A DNA stretch of 50,077 nt. Origin: Planctomycetota bacterium (lineage in GTDB: Bacteria; Planctomycetota; Phycisphaerae; WQYP01). A model generated the notes under the pieces. The model made no database searches. It saw only the letters and a program-made list of their open reading frames with translations, and was not told where the DNA came from. The position numbers and the translations under genes were made by a program. Location of the stretch: the NCBI GenBank assembly GCA_021808105.1, contig JAKBCC010000005.1, positions 1 to 50,077 on the forward strand. Direction: 5' to 3'. Shown piece by piece: positions 37,429 to 46,324 of this stretch (positions within the stretch are counted from its first letter, which is position 1; every line of letters starts with the position of its first letter).

Positions 37429-39522
37429 ATGGCTGGTGAATCAGCACACTCCACAAGCCACTTGCTGTCCCTGGATTCACCGGTCCAATTTGCGCTGGGC
37501 GTGGGGCCTAAACGAGCGGAATCGCTTCGTGCTCTGGGCGTGGAAACCTGCGGCGATCTGCTTGTTTTTTTTCCGCGTGATTATGCACAGTCGCAGGGAC
37601 ACGTTGCCGTCCAGCAGTTGCAAAGTGGTCAACTGGCCACCGTTGAGGGAGAAATCATACAAACCCGTGCTATGCGCCGCCGCCCATCACGTTTTGAAGC
37701 ACTGCTGGAAGATCCCTCCGGCCGCTGCGTGCTGACCTGGTTTAATCAAATGTTCATGGCTGAAAAACTGGTCCCCGGTGTGCGCGTTCGGGCTGCCGGA
37801 AAAGTAACATTCTTTAATGGCCGCGCCCAAATGCTTCAGCCCCGCATCGAATTTCTCCACGATGACAGTTCAATCAATCAAGCTCCGGATTTAATACCCG
37901 TTTATCCCGCCTCCGCCGATTTAAGCAGCCGCGTCATCGCGTCGATCATGGAGAAAAATATCCCGCTGCTGTTGCCGCATATTCATGAATGGATTGCCGG
38001 TGACTTATTAACGTCCCGCCGCTTGATTTCGCGCCGGAAGGCCTATGAGCTTATCCACCGCCCCGGGGCATGGAAATTTGTGCAGATCGCCCGGCATTCT
38101 CTGGCGTTTCATGAATTTCTGCTGCACCAGTTAGCCGTGGGCATGAAACGTCACCACCAGCAACAGTTGGAAAACGGCCAGGCTCTGCGGACGGATGATG
38201 TGGTGGACAAACGCATTCGCGCTCTCCTGCCGTTCACCTTAACTGCAGCGCAGGAACGGGTGATCACCCAGTTACGGCACGACCTTGCCGCCCTCCATCC
38301 GATGAATCGCCTCGTGCAGGGTGACGTGGGCAGCGGTAAAACCGTTGTCGCGCTATACGCCATGCTTTCTGCCGTTGCAGCCGGTGCTCAGGCGGCTCTC
38401 CTGGCACCGACGGAAGTTCTCGCGCAGCAACACCTGTTTTCCCTGGAGCAATTTCTGGCTGCAAGCCGCGTGAAAATAGCATTGCTCACGGCCGCCGTCC
38501 CCGATGCGGCCCGTAAGAAAACCCTGGCCGGTATTCAAGATGGTTCCATCGGACTGGTTGTCGGCACCCATGCGATTTTAACCGAGGCGGTGCAATTTCA
38601 TAACATCGCCATGCTGGTGGTCGATGAGCAACATAAATTCGGCGTGCAGCAGCGGGCGGTTATTCGTGGTCGCTATGCCGGCGTGCATACGCTGGTGATG
38701 ACCGCCACACCGATTCCCCGCACGCTGGCCATGGCCGTGTTTGGCGATCTGGACGTGTCAACCATTGATGAACTGCCGCCGGGCCGCCAGCCCATCGCGA
38801 CGCGCGCTGTGCCGGCCGCCCGCAGGGATGAAGTGTATGCCTATCTGCTCAAGCAGGTGCAGGCCGGCCGACAGGGCTATGTGGTACTTCCGGCCATCGA
38901 TGAAAATGCCGCCGAGTTGCGCGGTGCTACGCGGGCTTTTAATGAACTTAAAGCCGGGGCATTGGCCGATTATCGCGTGGGGCTGCTGCACGGGCGCATG
39001 GACGCACCGGCCCGGCGGCAAGCCATGGAGCAATTCCGCACCGGTAAGCTTGATGTGCTGGTTTCCACCAGTATTATCGAAGTCGGCGTGGACGTTCCCA
39101 ATGCGACCGTCATGATTATTGAACACGCCGAGCGATTTGGTCTGGCGCAATTGCATCAGCTGCGCGGTCGTGTCGGTCGCGGCAGTCATAAATCCGCCTG
39201 CATATTACTGTTTGAAAATGATCCACCGGAACCGCCGCCGCGTCTGGCGGCCATGATAAAATATTCCAGCGGATTTGATATTGCCGGGGAAGATTTAAAA
39301 ATTCGGGGCATGGGCGAAATTGTTGGCGAACGCCAAAGCGGCCGGCCTGATATGCTTTTCCCGGATCTGCTCCTGGATCCCTTTTTACTTCCCACAGCGC
39401 GTGAACTGGCACAGACGATTATTAAAGCGGACCCGCATATCATCGCCCCGGAAAACGGCGAATTGCGTCGGGAATTATCCGCACGTTTCAACGATGCACT
39501 GGCTCTGGCGGATGTGGGTTGA
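37429..39522 (+). CDS. recG: ATP-dependent DNA helicase RecG
   Basis: MNRLVQGDVGSGKTVVALYAML, VDEQHKFGVQQRAVIRGR, TATPIPRTLAMAVFGDLDVSTIDELPPGRQPI, GRVGRGSHKSACILLF. Confidence 0.97.
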   Translation: MAGESAHSTSHLLSLDSPVQFALGVGPKRAESLRALGVETCGDLLVFFPRDYAQSQGHVAVQQLQSGQLATVEGEIIQTRAMRRRPSRFEALLEDPSGRCVLTWFNQMFMAEKLVPGVRVRAAGKVTFFNGRAQMLQPRIEFLHDDSSINQAPDLIPVYPASADLSSRVIASIMEKNIPLLLPHIHEWIAGDLLTSRRLISRRKAYELIHRPGAWKFVQIARHSLAFHEFLLHQLAVGMKRHHQQQLENGQALRTDDVVDKRIRALLPFTLTAAQERVITQLRHDLAALHPMNRLVQGDVGSGKTVVALYAMLSAVAAGAQAALLAPTEVLAQQHLFSLEQFLAASRVKIALLTAAVPDAARKKTLAGIQDGSIGLVVGTHAILTEAVQFHNIAMLVVDEQHKFGVQQRAVIRGRYAGVHTLVMTATPIPRTLAMAVFGDLDVSTIDELPPGRQPIATRAVPAARRDEVYAYLLKQVQAGRQGYVVLPAIDENAAELRGATRAFNELKAGALADYRVGLLHGRMDAPARRQAMEQFRTGKLDVLVSTSIIEVGVDVPNATVMIIEHAERFGLAQLHQLRGRVGRGSHKSACILLFENDPPEPPPRLAAMIKYSSGFDIAGEDLKIRGMGEIVGERQSGRPDMLFPDLLLDPFLLPTARELAQTIIKADPHIIAPENGELRRELSARFNDALALADVG

Positions 39523-39531
39523 GGACAGCAG

Positions 39532-40422
39532 ATGGCACCGCCCGATCTATCATGGCCTGATCGAAAGTTACTGACGCTGTTGCGGCGGCTGACAATTTGT
39601 CCGACAGCGGCGGAGCATTCGGCGCAGTATATCGGGCATCGCAGCAAGCGCCGAGGCGTAAGTATAGCGGCCGCAGACGCCAGAGCCTACGTTCAGGGCG
39701 ACGATCTGCGACATCTGGATTGGGGGCAGTTGGCGAAGTTTGATCAGCTTGTGGTGCGGCTGTTTTATGCCCATCATGCCATGCGTGTGACCATTATCCT
39801 GGATTGCTCCGCGAGTATGGCATTGGGAAGTCCGCGCAAATTTGATTTTGCCCGCTCTCTGGCCGCATGTCTAAGTATCATTGCGCTTCATGGTCGCAAT
39901 GAATTAAAACTTTTGCCTGCACCATCGGGCCGCACAGCGCACTGTGTAACCACCTCAGGCGGACAAGATGCGGCGATGGCCGACATTCTGTCGCTGCTTA
40001 AGACGCTTCCGCCAGGCGGAGTCATGGATATGCAGAAATTGCTGCACCGTGCAGCACGACAGAAAACCGACAATCTGATATTGATCTCTGATTGCCTGCC
40101 GCCGCAGAATTTGACGAAGGCCTTCGCCGCACTGGCCGCGCGCTCGCAGCGACTGATCGTGCTGCACACACTATGCCCTGAAGAACAATCGCCACCGTTC
40201 AAACATCCGGTATTATTGCGTGATCCGGAGCTTGGTCGGCGGCAACATATATCGGCGTCAGAAACCGCGAGCATGGCTTATCGCGCCGCATTCGCTCGAT
40301 GGCGTGATGAGGTGTCGGAAAGTGTTAAGCGATGTGGCGGGGTATATCGTTATATATCAACGTCTAATAGTATCGAAGAAGTTCTGGCGCAGCATCTTGC
40401 TGAAGTTCTCTTCACGCAGTGA
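39532..40422 (+). CDS. DUF58-domain protein
   Basis: GHRSKRRGVSIAAADARAYVQGDDLRHLDWGQLAKFDQLVVRLFYAHHAMRVTIILDCSASM. Confidence 0.93.
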   Translation: MAPPDLSWPDRKLLTLLRRLTICPTAAEHSAQYIGHRSKRRGVSIAAADARAYVQGDDLRHLDWGQLAKFDQLVVRLFYAHHAMRVTIILDCSASMALGSPRKFDFARSLAACLSIIALHGRNELKLLPAPSGRTAHCVTTSGGQDAAMADILSLLKTLPPGGVMDMQKLLHRAARQKTDNLILISDCLPPQNLTKAFAALAARSQRLIVLHTLCPEEQSPPFKHPVLLRDPELGRRQHISASETASMAYRAAFARWRDEVSESVKRCGGVYRYISTSNSIEEVLAQHLAEVLFTQ

Positions 40423-40448
40423 AAAAAAGCGGGCCGCTAAAAAAAATA

Positions 40449-40468
40449 AAAAATTCCGGAATTTTTTT
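40449..40468. terminator. AT-rich bidirectional-terminator-like hairpin
   Basis: aaaaaattccggaattttttt. Confidence 0.6.
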
Positions 40469-40547
40469 AATGACAAATGGTCGCAACAGCCGATAATAAC
40501 GATGTCGTGATTTTTGTCTTTTCCAAAATTGAAAGGGGGTGATACAA

Positions 40548-40652
40548 ATGGCGACGAAAAAGAAAGCTGCTGCAAGCAGCAAGAGCACGAAGAAATCTTC
40601 ACCGAAGAAATCTTCCAGCAAGAGCACGAAGAAGTCCGCGAGTCGGAGATAA
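40548..40652 (+). CDS. 34-aa Lys/Ser-rich histone-H1-tail-like micro-protein
   Basis: MATKKKAAASSKSTKKSSPKKSSSKSTKKSASRR*; strong RBS gaaagggggtgatacaa; terminator follows. Absent from the supplied ORF track because it is short. Confidence 0.75.
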   Translation: MATKKKAAASSKSTKKSSPKKSSSKSTKKSASRR

Positions 40653-40678
40653 TTGGTGCTCCATGCGATCTAACGCAT

Positions 40679-40706
40679 CAGCCCGCGAGTGTTCGCGGGC
40701 TTTTTA
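40679..40706 (+). terminator. Rho-independent terminator
   Basis: agcccgcgag-tgtt-cgcgggctttttac. Confidence 0.88.
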
Positions 40707-40841
40707 CTGCGCCCACCGACGATCACAAGCTGCACTGCCGCGTCGCGCCGGTGCCGGCAATTCGCGTCAACCCATGAAAAAATAAACATCAAGCTGCCAC
40801 AGCCACCCGGCCTGGAGACAAATAGTCTGGGTCAGGATGAT

Positions 40842-41723
40842 TTACACCGCCGCTTTGCGCCGGGTCAGCAGCCCCATGGCCACCACTGCCGTAAGCAGCA
40901 GAATACCCGCAGCCGGTTCGGGGGTCGTAACGATGGTAAACTGCGTGTTGTTTTGATAATACGCGGCACCCATGACGCCTGAAATTTGCGACGTGTCGAT
41001 AACGCCATTCGCAAAGCCCAGGTTACCGATGTAGCTTTGTCCCGGTGCCAGCGTGTTTGCCGCCATCGTATAACTGCTGGGCAAGCCGCTTCCGGAATTA
41101 ATAATGTTTTCGTTAATAGTGGTATTATTCAGACCGAAGTCCAAATGCAGGTCATTCGAGGCATTCCATGTAAACGTGTAACTTTGGGTGGGGTCAATAA
41201 CCAGTTCACCGCCCGACCAGTTCGTATTACTGATCGTTCCGATATCTGTCGGATAGGTCACGCCGCTAAGCGCTAATGTTGAATTGTAGGTATTGGGCGT
41301 GCTGGTATTAATGGTGAATGTGTAGTTGCCATCCGGGAACGCGGCATTGAGGTCGGCCGCGGTTGCGTAAAACTGCGAATACTTTAAACGGGTGTTACCG
41401 CCGTTGGCGGCATACGTGACGGTTCCGGTCGCACCAGCCGGCACTGCTAATGTTGAGCTTGCCAGTACCGATCCCGTTGCTCCGTAGGAAATCTGTGATG
41501 AAAACTTGTAGGCATTGGAAGTGCTAAGCGACGGTGTCACATCGCCCGTTTGCAAATATGTCGCGGTTTTACCGACGTCATATTCCCCGACATCCGTCAC
41601 GGCCGCATGAGTTGCTGCGGCCGTCGAGAACGCAGCGGCTGTCGCCATGGCCATGAGCAGGCCCTTGGACCGGTAATTCTGGCGTGAAAAGCCTGTCGTC
41701 GGGCTAGTGTGTGCCTGGTGCAT
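40842..41723 (-). CDS. PEP-CTERM sorting-domain protein
   Basis: N-terminal signal peptide and C-terminal TPEPAAGILLLTAVVAMGLLTRRKAAV: PEP motif, TM and basic tail. Confidence 0.88.
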   Translation of the reverse strand: MHQAHTSPTTGFSRQNYRSKGLLMAMATAAAFSTAAATHAAVTDVGEYDVGKTATYLQTGDVTPSLSTSNAYKFSSQISYGATGSVLASSTLAVPAGATGTVTYAANGGNTRLKYSQFYATAADLNAAFPDGNYTFTINTSTPNTYNSTLALSGVTYPTDIGTISNTNWSGGELVIDPTQSYTFTWNASNDLHLDFGLNNTTINENIINSGSGLPSSYTMAANTLAPGQSYIGNLGFANGVIDTSQISGVMGAAYYQNNTQFTIVTTPEPAAGILLLTAVVAMGLLTRRKAAV

Positions 41724-41940
41724 GATACTTCTCCTTCAAAAATATACGCATTAACGAAAAAAACAGTTCAGGATGAGCACTCTCACCTCATGTCCTTAAG
41801 TATAATCGTGCCATTTACCATTTCAAGACGCCTAAACAGGTGACACCAGATATTCGGCGACAACCTGACATCCCGGGCGATTTTCGGCGATAATAAGCGA
41901 TGTGTAACCTAATAGACCGGGCTTGAATGAAAGGTGCGTT

Positions 41941-42780
41941 GTGATCGATCCTCAAACGCTGCGATTGTCCGAAGTACGCGATTTATTGCGCTTAATGGCA
42001 CAATTGCGCCGCTTGACAGTCCTGCCGGCACTATGGCGCACCACCCTGGCTGAAGGATTGGCCAATATTTTAAATATGTATGTGGTCGCAATTTTTTACT
42101 GCGAGCAGCACGCAGCCAAACCTGATGAAATAACACCCCTGCCGGTCCTTCCGGAAGTTTGCTTTGCCAAACCCGCGCGGGCCCCGAACACCACCGCGAT
42201 TCCAAAACTCTTGCGGACTCATCCCACCTGGGAAAAAATTAAAATATCCCGGCGCGACGGCAGCGCAATAGACAATAACGCCCAGAGTAAATGGAGTGCC
42301 GATGATGCGGTATTCGGGAACTCCCGGGAAAAACCAGCGGTCATTGAACTTAATTTCCATGACGCCCTGCCGCCGCCCCTGGCCTTGCGGGGTATTACCT
42401 ATCTGCTTTATTCCGACCTGATTGAATCAGCTTCGAACGAACCGGCGGTCCTGGTTCGATTTCTGCACAATGAATTGCGCCATCAACTTCTGCATGCCAA
42501 TCTGGACACCGGGCAGAAAACGAAATTGCATGAAGGCCTGCCTAATCGCCAACGACAAATTCTTGATGGGTTACTTTCCGGCGAAGGCGAAAAGCAACTC
42601 GCCCAGGAATTGGGATTAAGTGTTCACACCGTCCACTCGTATATCCGACGTTTGTATCGCCGCTTCGGCGTGTCAAGCCGCGCCGAGCTTTTTGCGGTCT
42701 GTTACTCCGCCGAGGATGTGAACGACTCTTCCGTCAGCGAATCGGCTAAAGGATCAACCGTCGGCAAAGAGGTGCAATAG
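41941..42780 (+). CDS. LuxR-family (HTH) transcriptional regulator
   Basis: C-terminal LPNRQRQILDGLLSGEGEKQLAQELGLSVHTVHSYIRRLYRRFGVSSRAELFA. Start may be TTG 41923 or GTG 41941. Confidence 0.87.
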   Translation: MIDPQTLRLSEVRDLLRLMAQLRRLTVLPALWRTTLAEGLANILNMYVVAIFYCEQHAAKPDEITPLPVLPEVCFAKPARAPNTTAIPKLLRTHPTWEKIKISRRDGSAIDNNAQSKWSADDAVFGNSREKPAVIELNFHDALPPPLALRGITYLLYSDLIESASNEPAVLVRFLHNELRHQLLHANLDTGQKTKLHEGLPNRQRQILDGLLSGEGEKQLAQELGLSVHTVHSYIRRLYRRFGVSSRAELFAVCYSAEDVNDSSVSESAKGSTVGKEVQ

Positions 42781-42953
42781 CGTCTAAAAGGCGGTTAATA
42801 TCAGCCGTTTACGGCAATAATTGGCCATCCGGCGGCGACCTTGCGTCCAACGATTTGGAATCAGACGTAGATTTACGTATAATGCTTCTGTATGGGTCAT
42901 GCTGGCGGAAACAAGCAGGCCCACCAGCCGTCTTTTTTGCGAGGTGATAAACC

Positions 42954-43262
42954 ATGTCAGGGCCTTTTGAGACATTACCATTGGCGTTAGGTTTTGGAAA
43001 TCTTTTCGACGGGCCGGATCTTTTAATTGTTCTGGCTATTGCGTTGATATTCTTTGGAAATCGGCTGCCGGGCGTTGCCAAGAGCCTGGGGCGTTCCATA
43101 TTCGAATTCAAAAAGGGTCTTACCGAAACCCGCGAGGAACTCAATAAAGCGGCCAATGAAGAACCGCCGCTGGAGAAACCAGCCATTCAGGCACCTTCGC
43201 GGAAAACGGCCGACAACCCTTATCAGATTAAACAGGTAACCAACGTCAGCGACGAACCATAA
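42954..43262 (+). CDS. tatA: Sec-independent translocase TatA/TatE-like protein
   Basis: FDGPDLLIVLAIALIFFGNRLPGVAKSLGRSIFEFKKGLTETREEL. Confidence 0.92.
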   Translation: MSGPFETLPLALGFGNLFDGPDLLIVLAIALIFFGNRLPGVAKSLGRSIFEFKKGLTETREELNKAANEEPPLEKPAIQAPSRKTADNPYQIKQVTNVSDEP

Positions 43263-43263
43263 G

Positions 43264-43322
43264 TTTCCATGACTTCATGGAAATGCTCCTTTCATAAAGG
43301 CTGCCACAACGGGCGGCCTTTA
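43264..43322. terminator. Two consecutive hairpins between convergent genes
   Basis: tttccatga-ct-tcatggaaa (43264-43283) then aaaggctgcc-acaac-gggcggccttt followed by attattt. Confidence 0.7.
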
Positions 43323-44630
43323 TTATTTGATAGCTGTGCGGTGCGATCGGGCGTTGGGCGTTGGCGAATAAGAGAAATACCGCTCCACTGCCATCCGATA
43401 GCGAACTGGAATTTTCACATGGTCCGCCGGACTACCCCGGCCCCATCTCAGTTCAACAGACTCCGCCGCAGATTGGCTCGATGGAATATCTGTAATAACG
43501 GCATCGCCTGAATCACCGGCCCGATCTGACACATTGCTCTGGTTGGCCCCCACGGCCGCGTATCTGGTAATGCTTGCGCGGTCACCATCGTCGCCGAATT
43601 CAGAATGTCGGAACATCACCACCTGGCGGCTCAGCCCCGTAGCCAGGTATCTTTCAAGCTGCTGATTTATTTTGCGCAATAGCGGCACGAAATTACCCTT
43701 AGATGAGGCGTGAATCGCATGGGCCGCAGCCAACAACATGGTTTTGGTTTGCGGTCCGACACCGGGCAGTCGCGCCGCAGCCAGTAGTTGCGCTTGCAAA
43801 GCTTCAGCGATGTCCTTGTCGGTACGCGCATCGTTGCCGGTACCGTGGTCGGCGGGGCGGCGGTGTGGCTTTATTTTTGCCGTTTTCAGCAAATGTGTTA
43901 TGGACGCTTGTAGCTGTTTAATGGCATCAGTCGCCCGGTGCTGCGCGAAAAGTTGAGAACGGCTTTCCCTCGGCGCAATTTCCATGGCGGATATTTGTGG
44001 CTTCTGCGCCGACAGATGTGAGTTACGCCCGCTGTTCGCCGCGCGTGCCGCTGTTACCCGCCCTGTCTTGGAGGATCCTTCCGTTCCTGTGTCCCGCCCC
44101 GCATGTGCCATCACGGCTTGCCCCACCCCGGCCGTAACCAACAGGGTGATAAATAACAATCCATTGGCGGCCCAGATTCTCTGATCCGCCGATGTGGAGA
44201 GTAAAATCTTAGTGGCCTGCGCAGGCGGGGTTTGGCAGCGATTCGCTGCGTCAAAAATAATCTTAGCGTCATGGCGGCCTGTCTCCTGGGCAGCGTTTGC
44301 CAGTACGTCCGCGGCTGTGATAAATAGTCCGGGCGCATTGTATTGCTGTTCCAGAAACAGAGCCGCATCAACGCCATTGGCCCAAGTTTCAGTCAGCAAT
44401 CGCACCGCAATGACCATGCCGTTAAGAGCGGTGACATTGAACATTATCTCAAGCACCGTCATATGAAAGTACAGCATGACTATAAGAATCGGGAAGCACA
44501 AAATAAGCCCCATCGCAATCGCCCTTGCAATTCGTCGTGCGAAGACCCGCCGATTCAACTCCCGCTGCGCAATATCCAAGGCACGCACAAGAAAGCGTTC
44601 TGGCAAAGCAGTGTTGTCTGGAATTTCCAT
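43323..44630 (-). CDS. Hypothetical membrane protein
   Basis: 435 aa with TM segments (AIAMGLILCFPILIVMLYFHMTVLEIMFNVTALNGMVIAVRLL; LLFITLLVTAGVGQAVMAHA). Confidence 0.65.
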   Translation of the reverse strand: MEIPDNTALPERFLVRALDIAQRELNRRVFARRIARAIAMGLILCFPILIVMLYFHMTVLEIMFNVTALNGMVIAVRLLTETWANGVDAALFLEQQYNAPGLFITAADVLANAAQETGRHDAKIIFDAANRCQTPPAQATKILLSTSADQRIWAANGLLFITLLVTAGVGQAVMAHAGRDTGTEGSSKTGRVTAARAANSGRNSHLSAQKPQISAMEIAPRESRSQLFAQHRATDAIKQLQASITHLLKTAKIKPHRRPADHGTGNDARTDKDIAEALQAQLLAAARLPGVGPQTKTMLLAAAHAIHASSKGNFVPLLRKINQQLERYLATGLSRQVVMFRHSEFGDDGDRASITRYAAVGANQSNVSDRAGDSGDAVITDIPSSQSAAESVELRWGRGSPADHVKIPVRYRMAVERYFSYSPTPNARSHRTAIK

Positions 44631-44698
44631 TTAACCTATTATACCGTTTGCAGCCCAAGCTTTGAAAATCAGTCACGTTCTGTCTCGCGTCAGCGGGT

Positions 44699-44818
44699 GT
44701 GGCAATTTTTCCGGGCACCCCGCATCAACTCGACCGGCGAGCCGCCGGGTTTATCCCGGTGGGCTTCAGCATTCCTGTGAAAAGACGGCTTTTTTACCCC
44801 GCCCGGAAAAATTGCCAC
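44699..44818. repeat. 120-bp element with perfect 18-bp terminal inverted repeats and an internal REP-like hairpin
   Basis: gtggcaatttttccgggc (44699-44716) and gcccggaaaaattgccac (44801-44818); internal agccgccgggtttatcccggtgggct. Confidence 0.9.
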
Positions 44819-44883
44819 GCCCCCTTCAGCGAACAAGCTATTGTTCGGCACGTCAAACCGGGGTATTGTAATTCGATGCGAAA

Positions 44884-45540
44884 GTGTGCCTGACAAATAA
44901 TTTCGTCGGCCGTATTTCGGAGCGCCCATTGGGTATTGAAGAGCTAACACACCTGGATCAACCGCAGGCGGATAAATGTCCGTCGGCCGAATTGTGGGTG
45001 GATCAGTATGGGGATCTGCTTTTCCGCTATGCGCGCCTGCGAGTGGCGGACCGGGCCAATTGCGAAGAGTTGGTGCAGGAAACATTTCTTGCCGCCTTGA
45101 AGGGAAAAGAGAACTTCAAAGGACAGTGTGAATTCTCCACCTGGCTGGTGGGAATCTTAAAACACAAAATTATGGACCATTTCCGCCGACAGGAACGTCA
45201 TGCCACAGACACGCTTCCCGACGATGAAGCCGTGGATGGGATGTTTTCGCGCTTCGGCAAATGGAAAAAATTTCCGCGCCGCTGGCAAATAAATCCGGAG
45301 GATTCGGCCATCGAATCAGAAGTGCTGCCCATGCTGCAGCGCTGCATGGAGGCGTTGCCGGAAACGCAGCGGCAGGCATTTATTTTAAGCGTCATGGATG
45401 AACAGAATTCTGACGTGGTGTGTAAGACATTAAGCGTCACTTCGACCAATCTCTACGTGTTGCTGCATCGTGCGCGTCTGCGGTTGCGCGATTGCCTGGA
45501 GAAAAAAGGTGTTGGGCACGCCGGTGCGGTGAAGGATTAG
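44884..45540 (+). CDS. ECF-type RNA polymerase sigma factor
   Basis: LLFRYARLRVADRANCEELVQETFLAALKGKENFKGQCEFSTWLVGILKHKIMDHFRRQ...LPETQRQAFILSVMDEQNSDVVCKTLSVTSTNLYVLLHRARLRLRDCL. Confidence 0.93.
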   Translation: MCLTNNFVGRISERPLGIEELTHLDQPQADKCPSAELWVDQYGDLLFRYARLRVADRANCEELVQETFLAALKGKENFKGQCEFSTWLVGILKHKIMDHFRRQERHATDTLPDDEAVDGMFSRFGKWKKFPRRWQINPEDSAIESEVLPMLQRCMEALPETQRQAFILSVMDEQNSDVVCKTLSVTSTNLYVLLHRARLRLRDCLEKKGVGHAGAVKD

Positions 45541-45543
45541 CGG

Positions 45544-45810
45544 ATGTTAAAACTTCCAAAAATACTGAATTGCCGGGCGGCTGCGGAAATGTCCTGCCGC
45601 CGGCGCGACGGCCAGTTGAGCCACTGGGATCGCATGACACTCGCGGTGCATCTCATAATTTGCGCCGGTTGCCGATTAATGGATCGGCAATTTGCTCTGT
45701 TGGACAAGGCCGCCCGCCAATTGGCCTTCCGCAATGCCGGCACCAAAACCTCAGAAAATGGCGCGCTTTCGCCCCAGTCTCGTGAAAGGCTCAAAAAGCT
45801 GATTCGCTGA
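45544..45810 (+). CDS. Small zf-HC2-like anti-sigma protein
   Basis: Starts 3 nt after the sigma stop; contains HLIICAGC (HxxxCxxC); 88 aa with no TM. Confidence 0.7.
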   Translation: MLKLPKILNCRAAAEMSCRRRDGQLSHWDRMTLAVHLIICAGCRLMDRQFALLDKAARQLAFRNAGTKTSENGALSPQSRERLKKLIR

Positions 45811-46324
45811 CGATCAGCGGTACAACCGCTTTGTTCCGCGATCGCCTTGGTCGTTGCCTGCCTTGGCCGGTGCTTGTTTATCCCGTTGCATGGCTGGACA
45901 CCGCCGGAACCGGTACGCCGCAACCTTACCGCCCGGCACCCCGCAACTGCGATTGTGTGGTAAAATGTCTCAGTGACGTTATTCGTGTCCTGTATTTCTA
46001 TGGTAATTCCTCCCGCTGAAATAGTGTTTGCTGAATTTTGATGCCGGGGTGCTATAATTTATCAGGGTGACGTGTAAGAATCAGCGCGGCATTGAGACTA
46101 ACTTGCGCTATGAATGTCGTGAGCCATGAAACAGCAGTCCACCTGACTGGTTAAAAGCGATCCTTCATCGCCTTTTGAGCGGTTGATTGCTTTGTGCGCC
46201 CACGGCATCGATATCCTGCGTAGATGCGATGTTCGCATCCGGGCGCCGCTAATTTTCCGTAATGAACTGTGACAAAATAATTGGGAAGTTAAATGTTCTG
46301 GGATATGGACAAGGGGTAATCTTG

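Noticed and set aside
36051-37454. 467-aa minus-strand ORF opposite rny
   Set aside because: Antisense shadow of the confidently identified rny reading frame, with low-complexity His/Phe-rich composition and no domain.
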